From positions 3,159,052 to 3,223,051 of the forward strand of contig NZ_BAFN01000001.1 of NCBI RefSeq assembly GCF_000949635.1: a stretch of DNA of 64,000 nt, in the 5' to 3' direction. This document shows, in pieces, positions 1-7,702 of this stretch (position 1 is its first letter; each line of letters begins with the position of its first letter). The position numbers were made by a program, and so were the translations under genes. The stretch comes from Candidatus Brocadia sinica JPN1 (GTDB lineage Bacteria; Planctomycetota; Brocadiia; Brocadiales; Brocadiaceae). Under the pieces are notes generated by a model, which saw only the letters and a program-made list of their open reading frames with translations, was not told the DNA's origin and made no database searches.

Positions 1-1
1 G

Positions 2-406
2 CCGGGCGTTGGAATGTATATTGTCAAAAAGGGCGTGGTGAAAATTTACAAGGCATCGGCAGATGGGAAGAATGATGCCCTTGCAATCCTGAAGGATGGT
101 GACTTTTTTGGCGAGTTGGCGTTACTAGACGAATCACCGCGCAGCGCCTCTGCAATTGCTATGGAAGTATGTCATATCCTGGGATTTTTCAGGCCAGAAT
201 TTTTTAGTGTGCTTGAACGGAAGCCGCGGCTCGGCCTCAAAGTGGCAATGAAACTTGCCAGAATTATCGGCAAGCGCTTGCGTGTTACCAGCGCTGAACT
301 TCAATCCATCACCACCAGATTGCATAAGCCAGAAAACCTGACGAAGATAATTCTAAACGGAATAGAGCAATCAGGCAGAGGTGGAACCAAAGAAACTAAA
401 AAATAA
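2..406 (+). CDS. Cyclic nucleotide-binding (CAP/Crp-type) domain protein, 5' end outside window
   Basis: The reading frame is already open at base 2 and runs to 406, so the gene begins upstream and only about 135 C-terminal residues are visible. They form the second half of a cNMP-binding beta-roll: MYIVKKGVVKIYK, then GDFFGELALLDESPRSASA, which is the phosphate-binding-cassette pattern (GE-L-A-L-x-x-x-x-R-S-A). A helical tail follows (KLARIIGKRLR) with no helix-turn-helix, so this looks like a sensor or adaptor domain rather than a DNA-binding Crp regulator. An ATG at 14 falls inside the conserved roll and is not a likely start. The AI-2E family membrane gene starts 23 bases downstream, so the two may be co-transcribed. 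What ligand it binds cannot be told. Confidence 0.75.
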   Translation, partial: PGVGMYIVKKGVVKIYKASADGKNDALAILKDGDFFGELALLDESPRSASAIAMEVCHILGFFRPEFFSVLERKPRLGLKVAMKLARIIGKRLRVTSAELQSITTRLHKPENLTKIILNGIEQSGRGGTKETKK

Positions 407-429
407 ATTTTTAGGGACAGTACGCTATC

Positions 430-1548
430 ATGAAGTCCTCTCAACGTACTATTACCATCCACATAAACGGGCGTTTTTTCTCTCAATTAATCAAGTGGTT
501 TCTTGTTCTTCTGGCACTTGGGTTTGCCATCACATCTTTTATTGTAATGAAGCACTTGTCAGTCGCATTTATTGTCTCTGTTTTACTGGCATTTCTTCTG
601 GAGCCGATCGTCCTTGCTATTGAAAACCACGATGTCAATCGCACCTGGTCTGTTGTTATTGTCTTTGTTTCAATTGCAGCAATTACTGCGTTTGGAGTTG
701 TATTCTTGTTGCCGGGCATATCGGCTGAATTTCAATCCATATCCGCGTATCTGCAACTGAAGCCTCCTTCTGTTCTTACCGCTGAACTCGAGGCGACGAT
801 TGATAGCAAATTTCCTCTTATGAAACGGCATGGGTTGTCTCACGAAATAGCTGTATACCTCCAGCACGGTCTTGATGATTTGATCAAGGAAAGCATTGAT
901 ATCCTTTTTGAATTTGTCCATATCGTCTCCATGATTTTTATCGTCCCCGTCTCCACTTTTTTCCTCCTCAAAGACGGTCGTCAAATTAAGAAAACTTTCA
1001 TACAATTCGTGCCAAATCGTTATTTCGAGATGACGCTAAGTGTGATTCACAAGATTAGTCAACAAGTGGGTTCGTACATTCGCGGTCAGCTCCTTGACGC
1101 GCTCATTGTCGGCATTCTCTCAAGTATTATCCTACACGTATTACATGTTCGTTATGCTTTTCACATTGGCATTCTCGCAGGCTGCGCTAATATCATTCCA
1201 CACTTCGGACCAATCTTTGGCGCTGTTCCTGCTATATTCATTGCACTTATGGACACGGGTTCGCTTGGACAAGTTATTGTGGTGACATTCTGCTTTGCGG
1301 GCATTCAACTATTCGACTATCTCTTCATCTCACATATGGTGATCTTCAAGAGAATCCACATACATCCCCTCATTGTAGTTGTCGTTGTTCTTGTTGGCGG
1401 CTATTTGATGGGGGTCATAGGGATGTTTGTATCTTTGCTGCTTTTCAGTATTTTGAAAGTAGCCGTGATGGAACTCGTGTGGAGTTTCAGGCATTATCAC
1501 ATCTTCGGACGTTCTCAACGGTTCCTGTCAGAGAACAGCAATGAGTGA
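430..1548 (+). CDS. AI-2E family transporter (PerM/YdiK type membrane protein)
   Basis: 372 residues, the usual length of this family. Two hydrophobic segments occur near residues 20-60, another near 70-95, then a polar loop of about 75 residues (110-160) and four or five more segments in the C-terminal half. The C-terminal half carries the family signature region IIPHFGPIFGAVPA and the closing GGYLMGVIGMFVSLLLFSILK. Family members are multi-pass inner-membrane exporters or permeases; proven substrates are few (autoinducer-2 export, Na+/H+ antiport), so none is assigned. It starts 23 bases after the cNMP-binding protein and could form an operon with it. No partner gene gives a clue to the substrate. 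Confidence 0.8.
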   Translation: MKSSQRTITIHINGRFFSQLIKWFLVLLALGFAITSFIVMKHLSVAFIVSVLLAFLLEPIVLAIENHDVNRTWSVVIVFVSIAAITAFGVVFLLPGISAEFQSISAYLQLKPPSVLTAELEATIDSKFPLMKRHGLSHEIAVYLQHGLDDLIKESIDILFEFVHIVSMIFIVPVSTFFLLKDGRQIKKTFIQFVPNRYFEMTLSVIHKISQQVGSYIRGQLLDALIVGILSSIILHVLHVRYAFHIGILAGCANIIPHFGPIFGAVPAIFIALMDTGSLGQVIVVTFCFAGIQLFDYLFISHMVIFKRIHIHPLIVVVVVLVGGYLMGVIGMFVSLLLFSILKVAVMELVWSFRHYHIFGRSQRFLSENSNE

Positions 1549-1737
1549 CAATTTCCATAAGAAGACAGGGGAACAACAACCCATTTTTAATCATAATAAA
1601 TCATGGTCTCTTTGGAGAATTCCTCTTTAAAATAATCCTAGAATTTGACAAAAAATACTGCTAAACTAAAACAAGTAAATCCTTGTTTCATAAATTTTGA
1701 TTCCTTGCCCGGTAGTCAGAATTGTAACAAGAGTCAT

Positions 1738-1784
1738 AAAACCGCCATGAATCCTGCCTTGAAAGAAGGATTCACGGTTTTTTT
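1738..1784 (+). terminator. Strong intrinsic terminator
   Basis: Left arm AAAACCG (1738-1744), a 3-base bulge, TGAATCCT (1748-1755), an 11-base loop, then AGGATTCA (1767-1774) and CGGTTTT (1775-1781) running into a T-tract. The two-part 15-bp stem plus T-run is a convincing rho-independent terminator. It lies 190 bases after the AI-2E gene and only 48 bases before the korD start, so it either ends a transcript or works as an attenuator in a korDAB leader. Confidence 0.7.
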
Positions 1785-1831
1785 GGAGCAGACAACCATT
1801 TTCCCTTCTATCAGGGAAATTCAGAAGACCC

Positions 1832-2086
1832 GTGCCTGAAGAAAAAACTCGAAAACGAAAAGGGATCGTACATATTAATCATGAATACTGCAAGCGTTGC
1901 GGCATCTGTGTGAATTTCTGCCCTGTCAAAAATCTGGAGATTCGACAGCAGAAATTAACGGAATTAGAGAGGTGTATTGCTTGCAGGATGTGTCAGCGAT
2001 ACTGTCCTGACATTGCTATTGAAATTGAGGAGATAGATGCCGAAACAGTTATTACAGGGAAATCAGGCAATCGCAATGGCGGCTGA
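1832..2086 (+). CDS. korD: 2-oxoacid:ferredoxin oxidoreductase, ferredoxin-like (delta) subunit
   Basis: 84 residues with two 4Fe-4S motifs: CKRCGICVNFCPVKN and CIACRMCQRYCP. This is the bacterial ferredoxin fold used as the delta subunit of 2-oxoacid:ferredoxin oxidoreductases, carrying electrons from the TPP active site to free ferredoxin. The start is taken as GTG at 1832, just before the charged N-terminus (PEEKTRKRKG); no ATG fits upstream without crossing the terminator. The 3' end overlaps korA by 50 bases, an unusually long overlap that suggests translational coupling. Function is secure from motif plus neighbours; the exact 2-oxoacid is inferred. Confidence 0.85.
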   Translation: MPEEKTRKRKGIVHINHEYCKRCGICVNFCPVKNLEIRQQKLTELERCIACRMCQRYCPDIAIEIEEIDAETVITGKSGNRNGG

Positions 2087-3053
2087 GGTCGCTGGACTAA
2101 AATTTTTTGCAGGTTATCCCATTACGCCTGCTTCTGAGATTATTCATGAAATGGTCAACAAGAAGCACATCAAAGTACTCCAGATGGAGGATGAAATCGC
2201 CTCCATCAACGCTATTATCGGTGCTTCGCTGGCTGGCCTCAAGGCAATGACAGCAACCTCCGGACCGGGCTTTTCCCTGATGCAGGAAAGTATCGGACTT
2301 GCCCACATGATGGAAGTGCCGCTCGTGATCGTCAATGTTCAAAGGGTAGGCCCGAGCACCGGCATGCCCACCTTGCCGGCACAGGGAGATGTTATTCAAT
2401 GCATACACGGTAGTCACGGAGATTACTTTCCTATCGTATTTTATCCCAATTCCGTTTTAGAACTCTACAAATACACTATTGCAGCATTCAATGCCGCAGA
2501 AGAATCATTGAGCCCCATTATTCTCCTGAGCGATGGATATATCAGCCACCTTTACGAAACCATTATTCCTCATAGGGATTTTGAGATCAGGAAACGTAAC
2601 CGTCCACCTCTGGGCACAGGTAATCGGCATTTTACGGGACTATCCCACGAAGACTCTGTGCCAAAGACTTCTGATGTTGATAATTACAGGCGGCTGATTA
2701 CCCGTTTACAAGAAAAACAACAACTGGCGGCCCAACGGTACAACCACTATGAATATCTCGAATGTGGTAAGGAGACCGACACACTTCTCATATCGTACGG
2801 AGCGCTTTCCCGGATAGCTTATTATTTTAAAAATAATTTTGCGCTCTACAGACCCGTGCGTCTATTTCCTATTGTTGAAGAGATCAAGATTATCGCATCC
2901 AGATACAAACGAATCCTTATTATGGAGATGAATACAGGACAATATGCCCACGAAATCGAGCGCATATTACATCGTGAGGTGGAGTTCATACCGATTCTGG
3001 GTGGCCGCATTGACCTGAAGGAAATAAAGCAAAAAATATATGAACAAAGATAG
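2037..3053 (+). CDS. korA: 2-oxoglutarate-type 2-oxoacid:ferredoxin oxidoreductase, alpha subunit
   Basis: 338 residues. The N-terminus (QLLQGNQAIAMAAEVAGLKF, then FAGYPITPASEIIHEM) is the pyrimidine-binding domain typical of KorA/VorB; TSGPGFSLMQE and the PTLPAQGD motif follow, then the central domain II near residues 240-330. Together with korB it forms the TPP-dependent catalytic core that oxidatively decarboxylates, or reductively carboxylates, a 2-oxoacid with CoA and ferredoxin. It lacks a fused gamma domain and no separate gamma gene is seen next to it, as in the short KorAB(D) enzymes. In an autotroph the reductive direction is plausible, but direction and substrate are inferred. Its 3' end overlaps korB by 14 bases. 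Confidence 0.87.
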   Translation: MPKQLLQGNQAIAMAAEVAGLKFFAGYPITPASEIIHEMVNKKHIKVLQMEDEIASINAIIGASLAGLKAMTATSGPGFSLMQESIGLAHMMEVPLVIVNVQRVGPSTGMPTLPAQGDVIQCIHGSHGDYFPIVFYPNSVLELYKYTIAAFNAAEESLSPIILLSDGYISHLYETIIPHRDFEIRKRNRPPLGTGNRHFTGLSHEDSVPKTSDVDNYRRLITRLQEKQQLAAQRYNHYEYLECGKETDTLLISYGALSRIAYYFKNNFALYRPVRLFPIVEEIKIIASRYKRILIMEMNTGQYAHEIERILHREVEFIPILGGRIDLKEIKQKIYEQR

Positions 3054-3792
3054 CCATTTTAAACGTTATCTGAAGCTCGATTTGCTGCCAACGCCATGGT
3101 GTCCGGGTTGCGGGAATGGAATTGTTCTGAAAACTATATGCCAGGCCTTTGATGAACTTGACCTGCCCAAGGAGGGTACCGTAGTCATTTCTGGAATTGG
3201 ATGTTCGGGCAGGAGTGCCGGTTTCTTCGATCTGGATTCGGTTCATACCGCACATGGCAGGGCTATCCCTGTAGCCGAAGGCATTAAATATGCAAACGAT
3301 GCCCTGAATGTCGTTGTAGTAAGCGGGGATGGTGACTTGCTTGGTATCGGTGGCAACCACTTGTTACATGCTATACGAAGAAATACACACATTACCGTCA
3401 TCTGTTACGCAAACGAAATTTATGGTATGACAGGCGGCCAGGTCTCACCAACCACTCCCCACAGCACAAAGACCCTGACCACACCCGATGGCAATCCGGA
3501 TTATCCTGCCGATGTACAGTTTCTGTTCAAACACTATAATGGTTATTTTGCCCGCACCACAGCTTATCACCTGAATCACATGAAGAAATGTATTGTGGAG
3601 GCATTACAATTCAAGGGCTTTTCTTTTGTAGAGGCAAGGACGATGTGCATCGTCAATTACGGGCGCCGCCTGGGTTACAAGAACTCCAACGAAATGCTTG
3701 TGCACTACAAGGAATTTTACAAGATCAACGACTACGCGGAAGAGCTGGCTCAAGATGAGATCGGGATTTTAAAAAGTACTCCGGTATCTTGA
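3040..3792 (+). CDS. korB: 2-oxoglutarate-type 2-oxoacid:ferredoxin oxidoreductase, beta subunit
   Basis: 250 residues. It holds the TPP and Mg2+ binding region GDGDLLGIGGNHLLHAIRRN followed by YANEIYGMTGGQVSPTTP, and the N-terminal Cys pair WCPGCGNG that binds part of the proximal Fe-S cluster in KorB/PorB. ISGIGCSGR is also typical. Length and order (delta-alpha-beta) match compact KOR operons. The start overlaps the korA end, so the three genes are translated as one coupled unit. The family cannot be split into 2-oxoglutarate and other 2-oxoacid enzymes by eye; KOR is the best match in overall motif pattern. Confidence 0.87.
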   Translation: MNKDSHFKRYLKLDLLPTPWCPGCGNGIVLKTICQAFDELDLPKEGTVVISGIGCSGRSAGFFDLDSVHTAHGRAIPVAEGIKYANDALNVVVVSGDGDLLGIGGNHLLHAIRRNTHITVICYANEIYGMTGGQVSPTTPHSTKTLTTPDGNPDYPADVQFLFKHYNGYFARTTAYHLNHMKKCIVEALQFKGFSFVEARTMCIVNYGRRLGYKNSNEMLVHYKEFYKINDYAEELAQDEIGILKSTPVS

Positions 3793-3818
3793 GCGTAAGG
3801 AATTTTAAAAGCTGCGGT

Positions 3819-4037
3819 TGTAGAGCGACGGCCTCGTCTCTCTACATTGAGAAAATCGAATGCCTAATTTAAGTATATATTGGCTGGATGACAGATTCCC
3901 AAGTCCTGGTTTTGAAAATTGCTTGGCAGCAAAACGGGCGTCTTGTGAAAAATTGCAGTCACAAATAGAGTTTAAGAACGAGTTGTAAAATTATACGTGG
4001 ATTTCTTCGCTGGTTTAATCTGCAAGATTAAACCAGC
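3819..4037. repeat. Two hairpins in the korB / DUF362 spacer
   Basis: The 288-base spacer between korB and the convergent DUF362 gene has no credible gene. It holds TGTAGAGCGACG (3819-3830) with near-perfect complement CGTCTCTCTACA (3835-3846), and a perfect 12-bp hairpin GCTGGTTTAATC (4009-4020) / GATTAAACCAGC (4026-4037). Neither is followed by a T-tract, so they may be factor-dependent ends of the convergent transcripts or dispersed repeats. Confidence 0.5.
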
Positions 4038-4080
4038 CTTGAAGTTGTTGAAACTAGCTTAAAAATTCCTAACAATTAAG

Positions 4081-5073
4081 TTATACCTGTATTTCTTCAA
4101 ACCCCTTTAGTCGATAATTAATCTCCCCAAGTCCCTGTTCATGGGATTCCCTGATGTAACCTACATCCGTAGGTTGCATACCAAACAAGGTGGCACCGTA
4201 AGCATCCGCAGCGACTGGGTCTGTACTCACGATGATGCGACGTGCACGTTCTGCAGAATTATCAACGTCATCCAGCCTCCCTCCGGTAGGCCCGTGATTT
4301 TTCAGTATTCGAAAGGCATCGAGTACGGTCAGGTCTACTTTAAGGAATTTATTGAGATCGGCAATCTTGGGGTGTATATCGGTATGGAGACTGCCCCGGT
4401 CACCTCCGATCATACCAAAAACATTTTTGAGTCCCATAGAAAGCCTTGAAGTGCCGTGTTGTTTTGCAATGGGCACATTGATAAGCACATCTACTTCATT
4501 GGCATAGACCATTTCTTCGTAAAAAGGCCAGGATTTTAAAATCTTGCCATCAGGAATCGTAAATTCCTGGAAACGGTTCTTGTCAAGATAGGTAACCTCA
4601 GCACCGGCATGGCGGGCAGCTGTGGCAATACCGCTGTTGTTGTAAGAAGGTTCTGGATTCGAGGAACAGGTATGGTCCATGATCTTTACCCGACTTGCCC
4701 CGGCCTCCCGGCACAATTCCACAAGGGCTGCCACTACATAAGGGTTGGTGTTGGCGGCAAATTCCGGCCTTTGATTCCAGGCAATATTGGGCTTAATAAT
4801 TACCCTGTCACCTTTGGAAACGAGTTTGTCCATGCCGCCCAGGGCATTCATGGCACGACGTACCATCTCTTTTATGGTAACGGGTTCGTCTGCAAGGTCA
4901 GAGACGTTTCCATGCACCACAACCAGTCCCGGTTTTAAGTGGTGTTCCTTGAACTTTTTTACGGCTGGACTTCTCTTGATGGCACCTAAATAGGATACAC
5001 CATAAATACCAGCGCCCACCGCAATACTAGTCTTGAGAAAGGTCCTGCGGGAAATTTTGGTATCACTGGGCAT
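4081..5073 (-). CDS. DUF362 protein with Tat signal peptide
   Basis: 330 residues from ATG at 5073, which opens MPSDTKISRRTFLKTS: a twin-arginine signal followed by a hydrophobic stretch (IAVGAGIYGVSYLGA). An ATG 54 bases upstream would add an unlikely tail before the Arg pair. The body (VIIKPNIAWNQRPEFAANTNP, VKIMDHTCS, INVPIAKQHG, LKNVFGMIGG, DPVAADAYGATLFG) is the DUF362 core. Some relatives bind Fe-S clusters, but this copy has few Cys residues and no ferredoxin domain, so no redox role is claimed. The Tat signal means it is exported folded, possibly with a cofactor; tatC lies 29 kb away at 33.6 kb. Confidence 0.8.
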   Translation of the reverse strand: MPSDTKISRRTFLKTSIAVGAGIYGVSYLGAIKRSPAVKKFKEHHLKPGLVVVHGNVSDLADEPVTIKEMVRRAMNALGGMDKLVSKGDRVIIKPNIAWNQRPEFAANTNPYVVAALVELCREAGASRVKIMDHTCSSNPEPSYNNSGIATAARHAGAEVTYLDKNRFQEFTIPDGKILKSWPFYEEMVYANEVDVLINVPIAKQHGTSRLSMGLKNVFGMIGGDRGSLHTDIHPKIADLNKFLKVDLTVLDAFRILKNHGPTGGRLDDVDNSAERARRIIVSTDPVAADAYGATLFGMQPTDVGYIRESHEQGLGEINYRLKGFEEIQV

Positions 5074-5127
5074 AGTTGAATCTCTATAATCAGAAATCAA
5101 AAAAACAAAGAGGATGTAAAGAATCAT

Positions 5128-5466
5128 CGATAAAAATTTTTAACTATATCAATTCGATTTAGTCTTTATTATCTCAAATCTTATCGCAAAAAATCAAATT
5201 TTTTACTATCAAACAAAATACTGCGCACATTGAGTAAATTCTGTAGCCACTGTGTCACATAGGTTTTTTTGAAAAAAGGTCTCCGCATCCCTGTATTCCT
5301 CAGTGCCTCTGTTCTGATACAAGCTGGTAGACTGGAGGCAGTGCCTCCAGCCCCCAGTCGTCGCCAGATACATTGGACAACGACCAATGCATCCTTTTAA
5401 ACCATACGTCTTTCTCGTAGTTGGCGACCCCAATAGCGTTGCTCTATACCAGAGAAAAGTAAAGTA
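5128..5466. other. Spacer with candidate 3' end of a decayed - strand group II intron
   Basis: No credible gene. Read on the - strand just after the maturase C-terminus (5467), the region folds into an 11-bp hairpin (about 5358-5386) and then a GC-rich hairpin, palindrome CTGGAGGCAGTGCCTCCAG at 5332-5350, preceded on the - strand by GGGGG and followed by TCTAC. The order is that of intron domains V and VI, and the second hairpin resembles domain VI. The AGC catalytic triad of domain V is not evident, so this would be a degenerate end. Confidence 0.35.
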
Positions 5467-5698
5467 TCATGCCTTAGCGCACACCTTAAGAAATTCTCTT
5501 TCAAATGAGAGTAACCCCAATTTGAAGAAACGGTGAGTAGGGAAACGTTTGTTGTCAGTTCTCCACTTTCTTGAGAACTTGAAGCATCGAAGCCTCATCC
5601 GTACCCAACAGTCTAATGAGCGATCAAGTTTCTTCACATCGCCCAGTCGAAAGTAATTGACATGTCCCCGTATCACAGGGTTTAATCTATCAATGAGC
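5467..5698 (-). pseudogene. Group II intron maturase, C-terminal fragment
   Basis: The - strand frame encodes LIDRLNPVIRGHVNYFRLGD and then a basic tail with CWVRMRLRC, the maturase (GIIM, domain X) C-terminus of group II intron proteins. It lacks the reverse transcriptase part, which lies 2 kb away on the same strand (7703-8638), because a + strand intron (5699-7702) has inserted between them. Joining the two halves gives a continuous match (TRRTQGVNLQ-A-LIDRLNPVIRG), although the exact junction is off by one base in frame. The gene is dead both through this insertion and through a frameshift near 8222. Confidence 0.75.
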
Positions 5699-6216
5699 GT
5701 GCCCAACGAAGGGTAGTGCCTACTAACGGGTGCAAGTCCCGTCATGGCAAAAGCCGGAAGCCATGTAGCTTGGATGGCATGGGGTGATGGAAACGTTACC
5801 TTTTGAAGCCCATCGACAAAGTGTCGCAAGGCGGCATGAGCAACTATCCGGGTTGTAACGAGAGTGAACGTAGAAGTAGCCTCGTAAAGATTGATATCCA
5901 CTGGCCGAACCTCTTCAATTTAGGTGAAGGCAGAACCGATGTATTGATACTGGCGTGACGATACAAAGGCGGTGGCGGGGTAGCAGCGGCGACACGGATG
6001 GAAAGAGGAGCTATCAACTGGGGAAACCCTCCTTGTCCCTTGCGGAAACGTAAGGAGCAAATGTATGCCTTATAAGTTAAAAGGCGAAGTGGGCAGAAAG
6101 ACAAGAGGGTGGTGGATGAGTCCGTAGTAGTGAAGATGGCAAGGACAGCATAACCTTGCCGGAGCGAAGGGGCTCTGCTGTATCTAAATCTTTCTTTAGA
6201 GGTGAGGCAGGGAAGA

Positions 6217-7518
6217 ATGACAAATGCTTCCATAAGTCTGCAGGAACTGAGGAGGAAGATATACATCAAGGCGAAGACCGACAAGCACGGGAGGTTTTGG
6301 GGATTATACTGTCATATCAGCAAGGATGAACTTCTGAGAGAAGCCTATCGACTGGCAAAGGCCAACGATGGAGTACCTGGAATCGATGGGAAGGACTTTG
6401 AGGACATCGAGAGGGAAGGACTGGAAGGATTTCTGGAAGGGATAAGGCAGGAACTCCTCGAACGGACGTACCGGCCGTTGCCCAACAGACGGGTAGAGAT
6501 ACCGAAAGGCAACGGCAAGACCCGAACCCTTGGAATACCGACGATAAGAGATCGGGTAGTCCAAGGGGCACTGAAGCTCATACTTGAGCCGATATTTGAG
6601 GCAGATTTCAAGGACTGTTCCTATGGGTACAGACCGAAGCGTCATGCACATCAGGCGATAGATCGGGTGACAAAAGGCATACTCCACGGATTGACCAGAG
6701 TAGTGGATGTAGACTTGAGCGGATATTTTGACAACATAAGGCATCACAAACTGTTGGAAAAAATAGCCAGGAGGGTGCAGGATGATGACATTCTGCATCT
6801 TTTAAAACTCATCCTCAATGCGAACGGGCGGAAGGGAGTGCCGCAGGGTGGAGTGATATCTCCGCTACTATCGAACATCTACCTGAACGAAGTGGATGAG
6901 ATGATGGAACGGGCACGGGAAGTAACCCGACGTAAAGGATATGATAACCTTGGCTTTATACGGAGTGCGGACGATATGGTCATACTCGTGCACGGGCATC
7001 CGAAAGAGGACTGGTTGCTCCAGAAAGTACAGAAACGACTCAAGGAAGAGCTGGACAACTTAGAGGTTGAAATGAATCTGGAGAAGACGAAGGTAGTAGA
7101 CCTCAAAAAGGGAGGTAGTTTCAGCTTTTTGGGATTTGATATACGCCTGAACCGCAATTGGAAAAGCAAGATCTATGTCAGCAAGACGCCGCGGAAGAAG
7201 AAGTGCATTGAAATCGGCAAGAGAATAAGAGCAGTGCTCAAGGCAAACTGGAACAAGCCTTTAAAAGAAGTAATTCAGGCAGTAAATGCAGTAATACGAG
7301 GTTGGGTGAATTACTTTCGGATAGGCAATAGCAACAGTACTTTCTGTAAAGTGAGGAATTATACTGAGAAGAAGGTGAGACGGTTTGTCACGAAGAGGAA
7401 GAAACGCAAGGGCTTCGGCTGGAAGCGGTGGAGTAGGGAGGTAATATATCAGGAATGGGGATTGTATAATGATTATCGAATACAATACTTACACCCGAAA
7501 ACAGCTTCATGTCGATAG
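6217..7518 (+). CDS. ltrA: Group II intron reverse transcriptase/maturase (LtrA family)
   Basis: 433 residues from ATG at 6217, which has a GAGGCAGGGAAGA ribosome site; an upstream in-frame ATG at 6202 would bury that site. RT blocks are in order: NDGVPGIDG, RRVEIPKGNGKTRTLGIPT and RDRVVQGALK, VVDVDLSGYFDNI, GVPQGGVISPLLSN, then the active-site block. The maturase X domain has AVIRGWVNYFRIGN. No HNH endonuclease is visible. The protein should splice the host intron and copy it into DNA for retrohoming. The active-site block reads FIRSADDMVILV, with Ser instead of the usual Tyr of YADD, which may weaken RT activity. The element is otherwise intact. Confidence 0.85.
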   Translation: MTNASISLQELRRKIYIKAKTDKHGRFWGLYCHISKDELLREAYRLAKANDGVPGIDGKDFEDIEREGLEGFLEGIRQELLERTYRPLPNRRVEIPKGNGKTRTLGIPTIRDRVVQGALKLILEPIFEADFKDCSYGYRPKRHAHQAIDRVTKGILHGLTRVVDVDLSGYFDNIRHHKLLEKIARRVQDDDILHLLKLILNANGRKGVPQGGVISPLLSNIYLNEVDEMMERAREVTRRKGYDNLGFIRSADDMVILVHGHPKEDWLLQKVQKRLKEELDNLEVEMNLEKTKVVDLKKGGSFSFLGFDIRLNRNWKSKIYVSKTPRKKKCIEIGKRIRAVLKANWNKPLKEVIQAVNAVIRGWVNYFRIGNSNSTFCKVRNYTEKKVRRFVTKRKKRKGFGWKRWSREVIYQEWGLYNDYRIQYLHPKTASCR

Positions 7519-7549
7519 GTGTATAATGCCTTGCTGAGAAGGGAACAGG

Positions 7550-7702
7550 AAAGCCGTATGAGGGAAAACCTCACGTACGGTTTGACGAGAAGATGCTGGA
7601 AATAGGGTATGGTTGAGATATTGTGACACTCTCAAAGGAAACGGAGAGAAACGGGGAACACTAACTTCAGCCTGTAGCTACTACGCCAGTGTTTTACTCT
7701 AC
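7550..7702 (+). ncRNA. Group II intron domains V and VI
   Basis: Domain V is a 34-nt hairpin with the AGC triad at 7552-7554. Domain VI closes with a stem of 7 bp (ATGCTGG/CCAGTGT, with two G-U pairs) plus 3+3 bp flanking an unpaired A at 7697. Its terminal loop is about 88 nt instead of a few nucleotides. Pairing was read by eye from the sequence. Confidence 0.7.

Larger units (their letters stand above)
5699..7702 (+). mobile_element. Group II intron (intron A), complete, + strand
   Basis: The 5' end GTGCCC at 5699 begins a typical bacterial intron leader (GGGTAGTGCCTACTAACGG, GTGCAAGTCCCGTC). The RT/maturase gene lies in domain IV. Domain V is at 7550-7583: AAAGCCGTATGAGGG, then AAAA, then CCTCACGTACGGTTT. 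Domain VI pairs GAGAAGATGCTGG (7586-7598) with CCAGTGTTTTACTC (7687-7700), leaving one unpaired A (7697) as candidate branch point and ending TCTAC at 7702. This AY ending is the expected 3' splice site. The 2004-base element is inserted antisense in the maturase gene of another group II intron. Ends are deduced from structure and not proven to the base. Confidence 0.8.

Noticed and set aside
1645-1839. 64-codon open frame before korD
   Set aside because: It starts from a non-ATG codon inside a promoter-like sequence and runs through the strong terminator hairpin; composition is not protein-like.
5844-6284. 146-codon - strand frame inside intron A
   Set aside because: It is antisense to the intron 5' RNA and RT start, and has low-complexity Ser/Leu/Arg composition.
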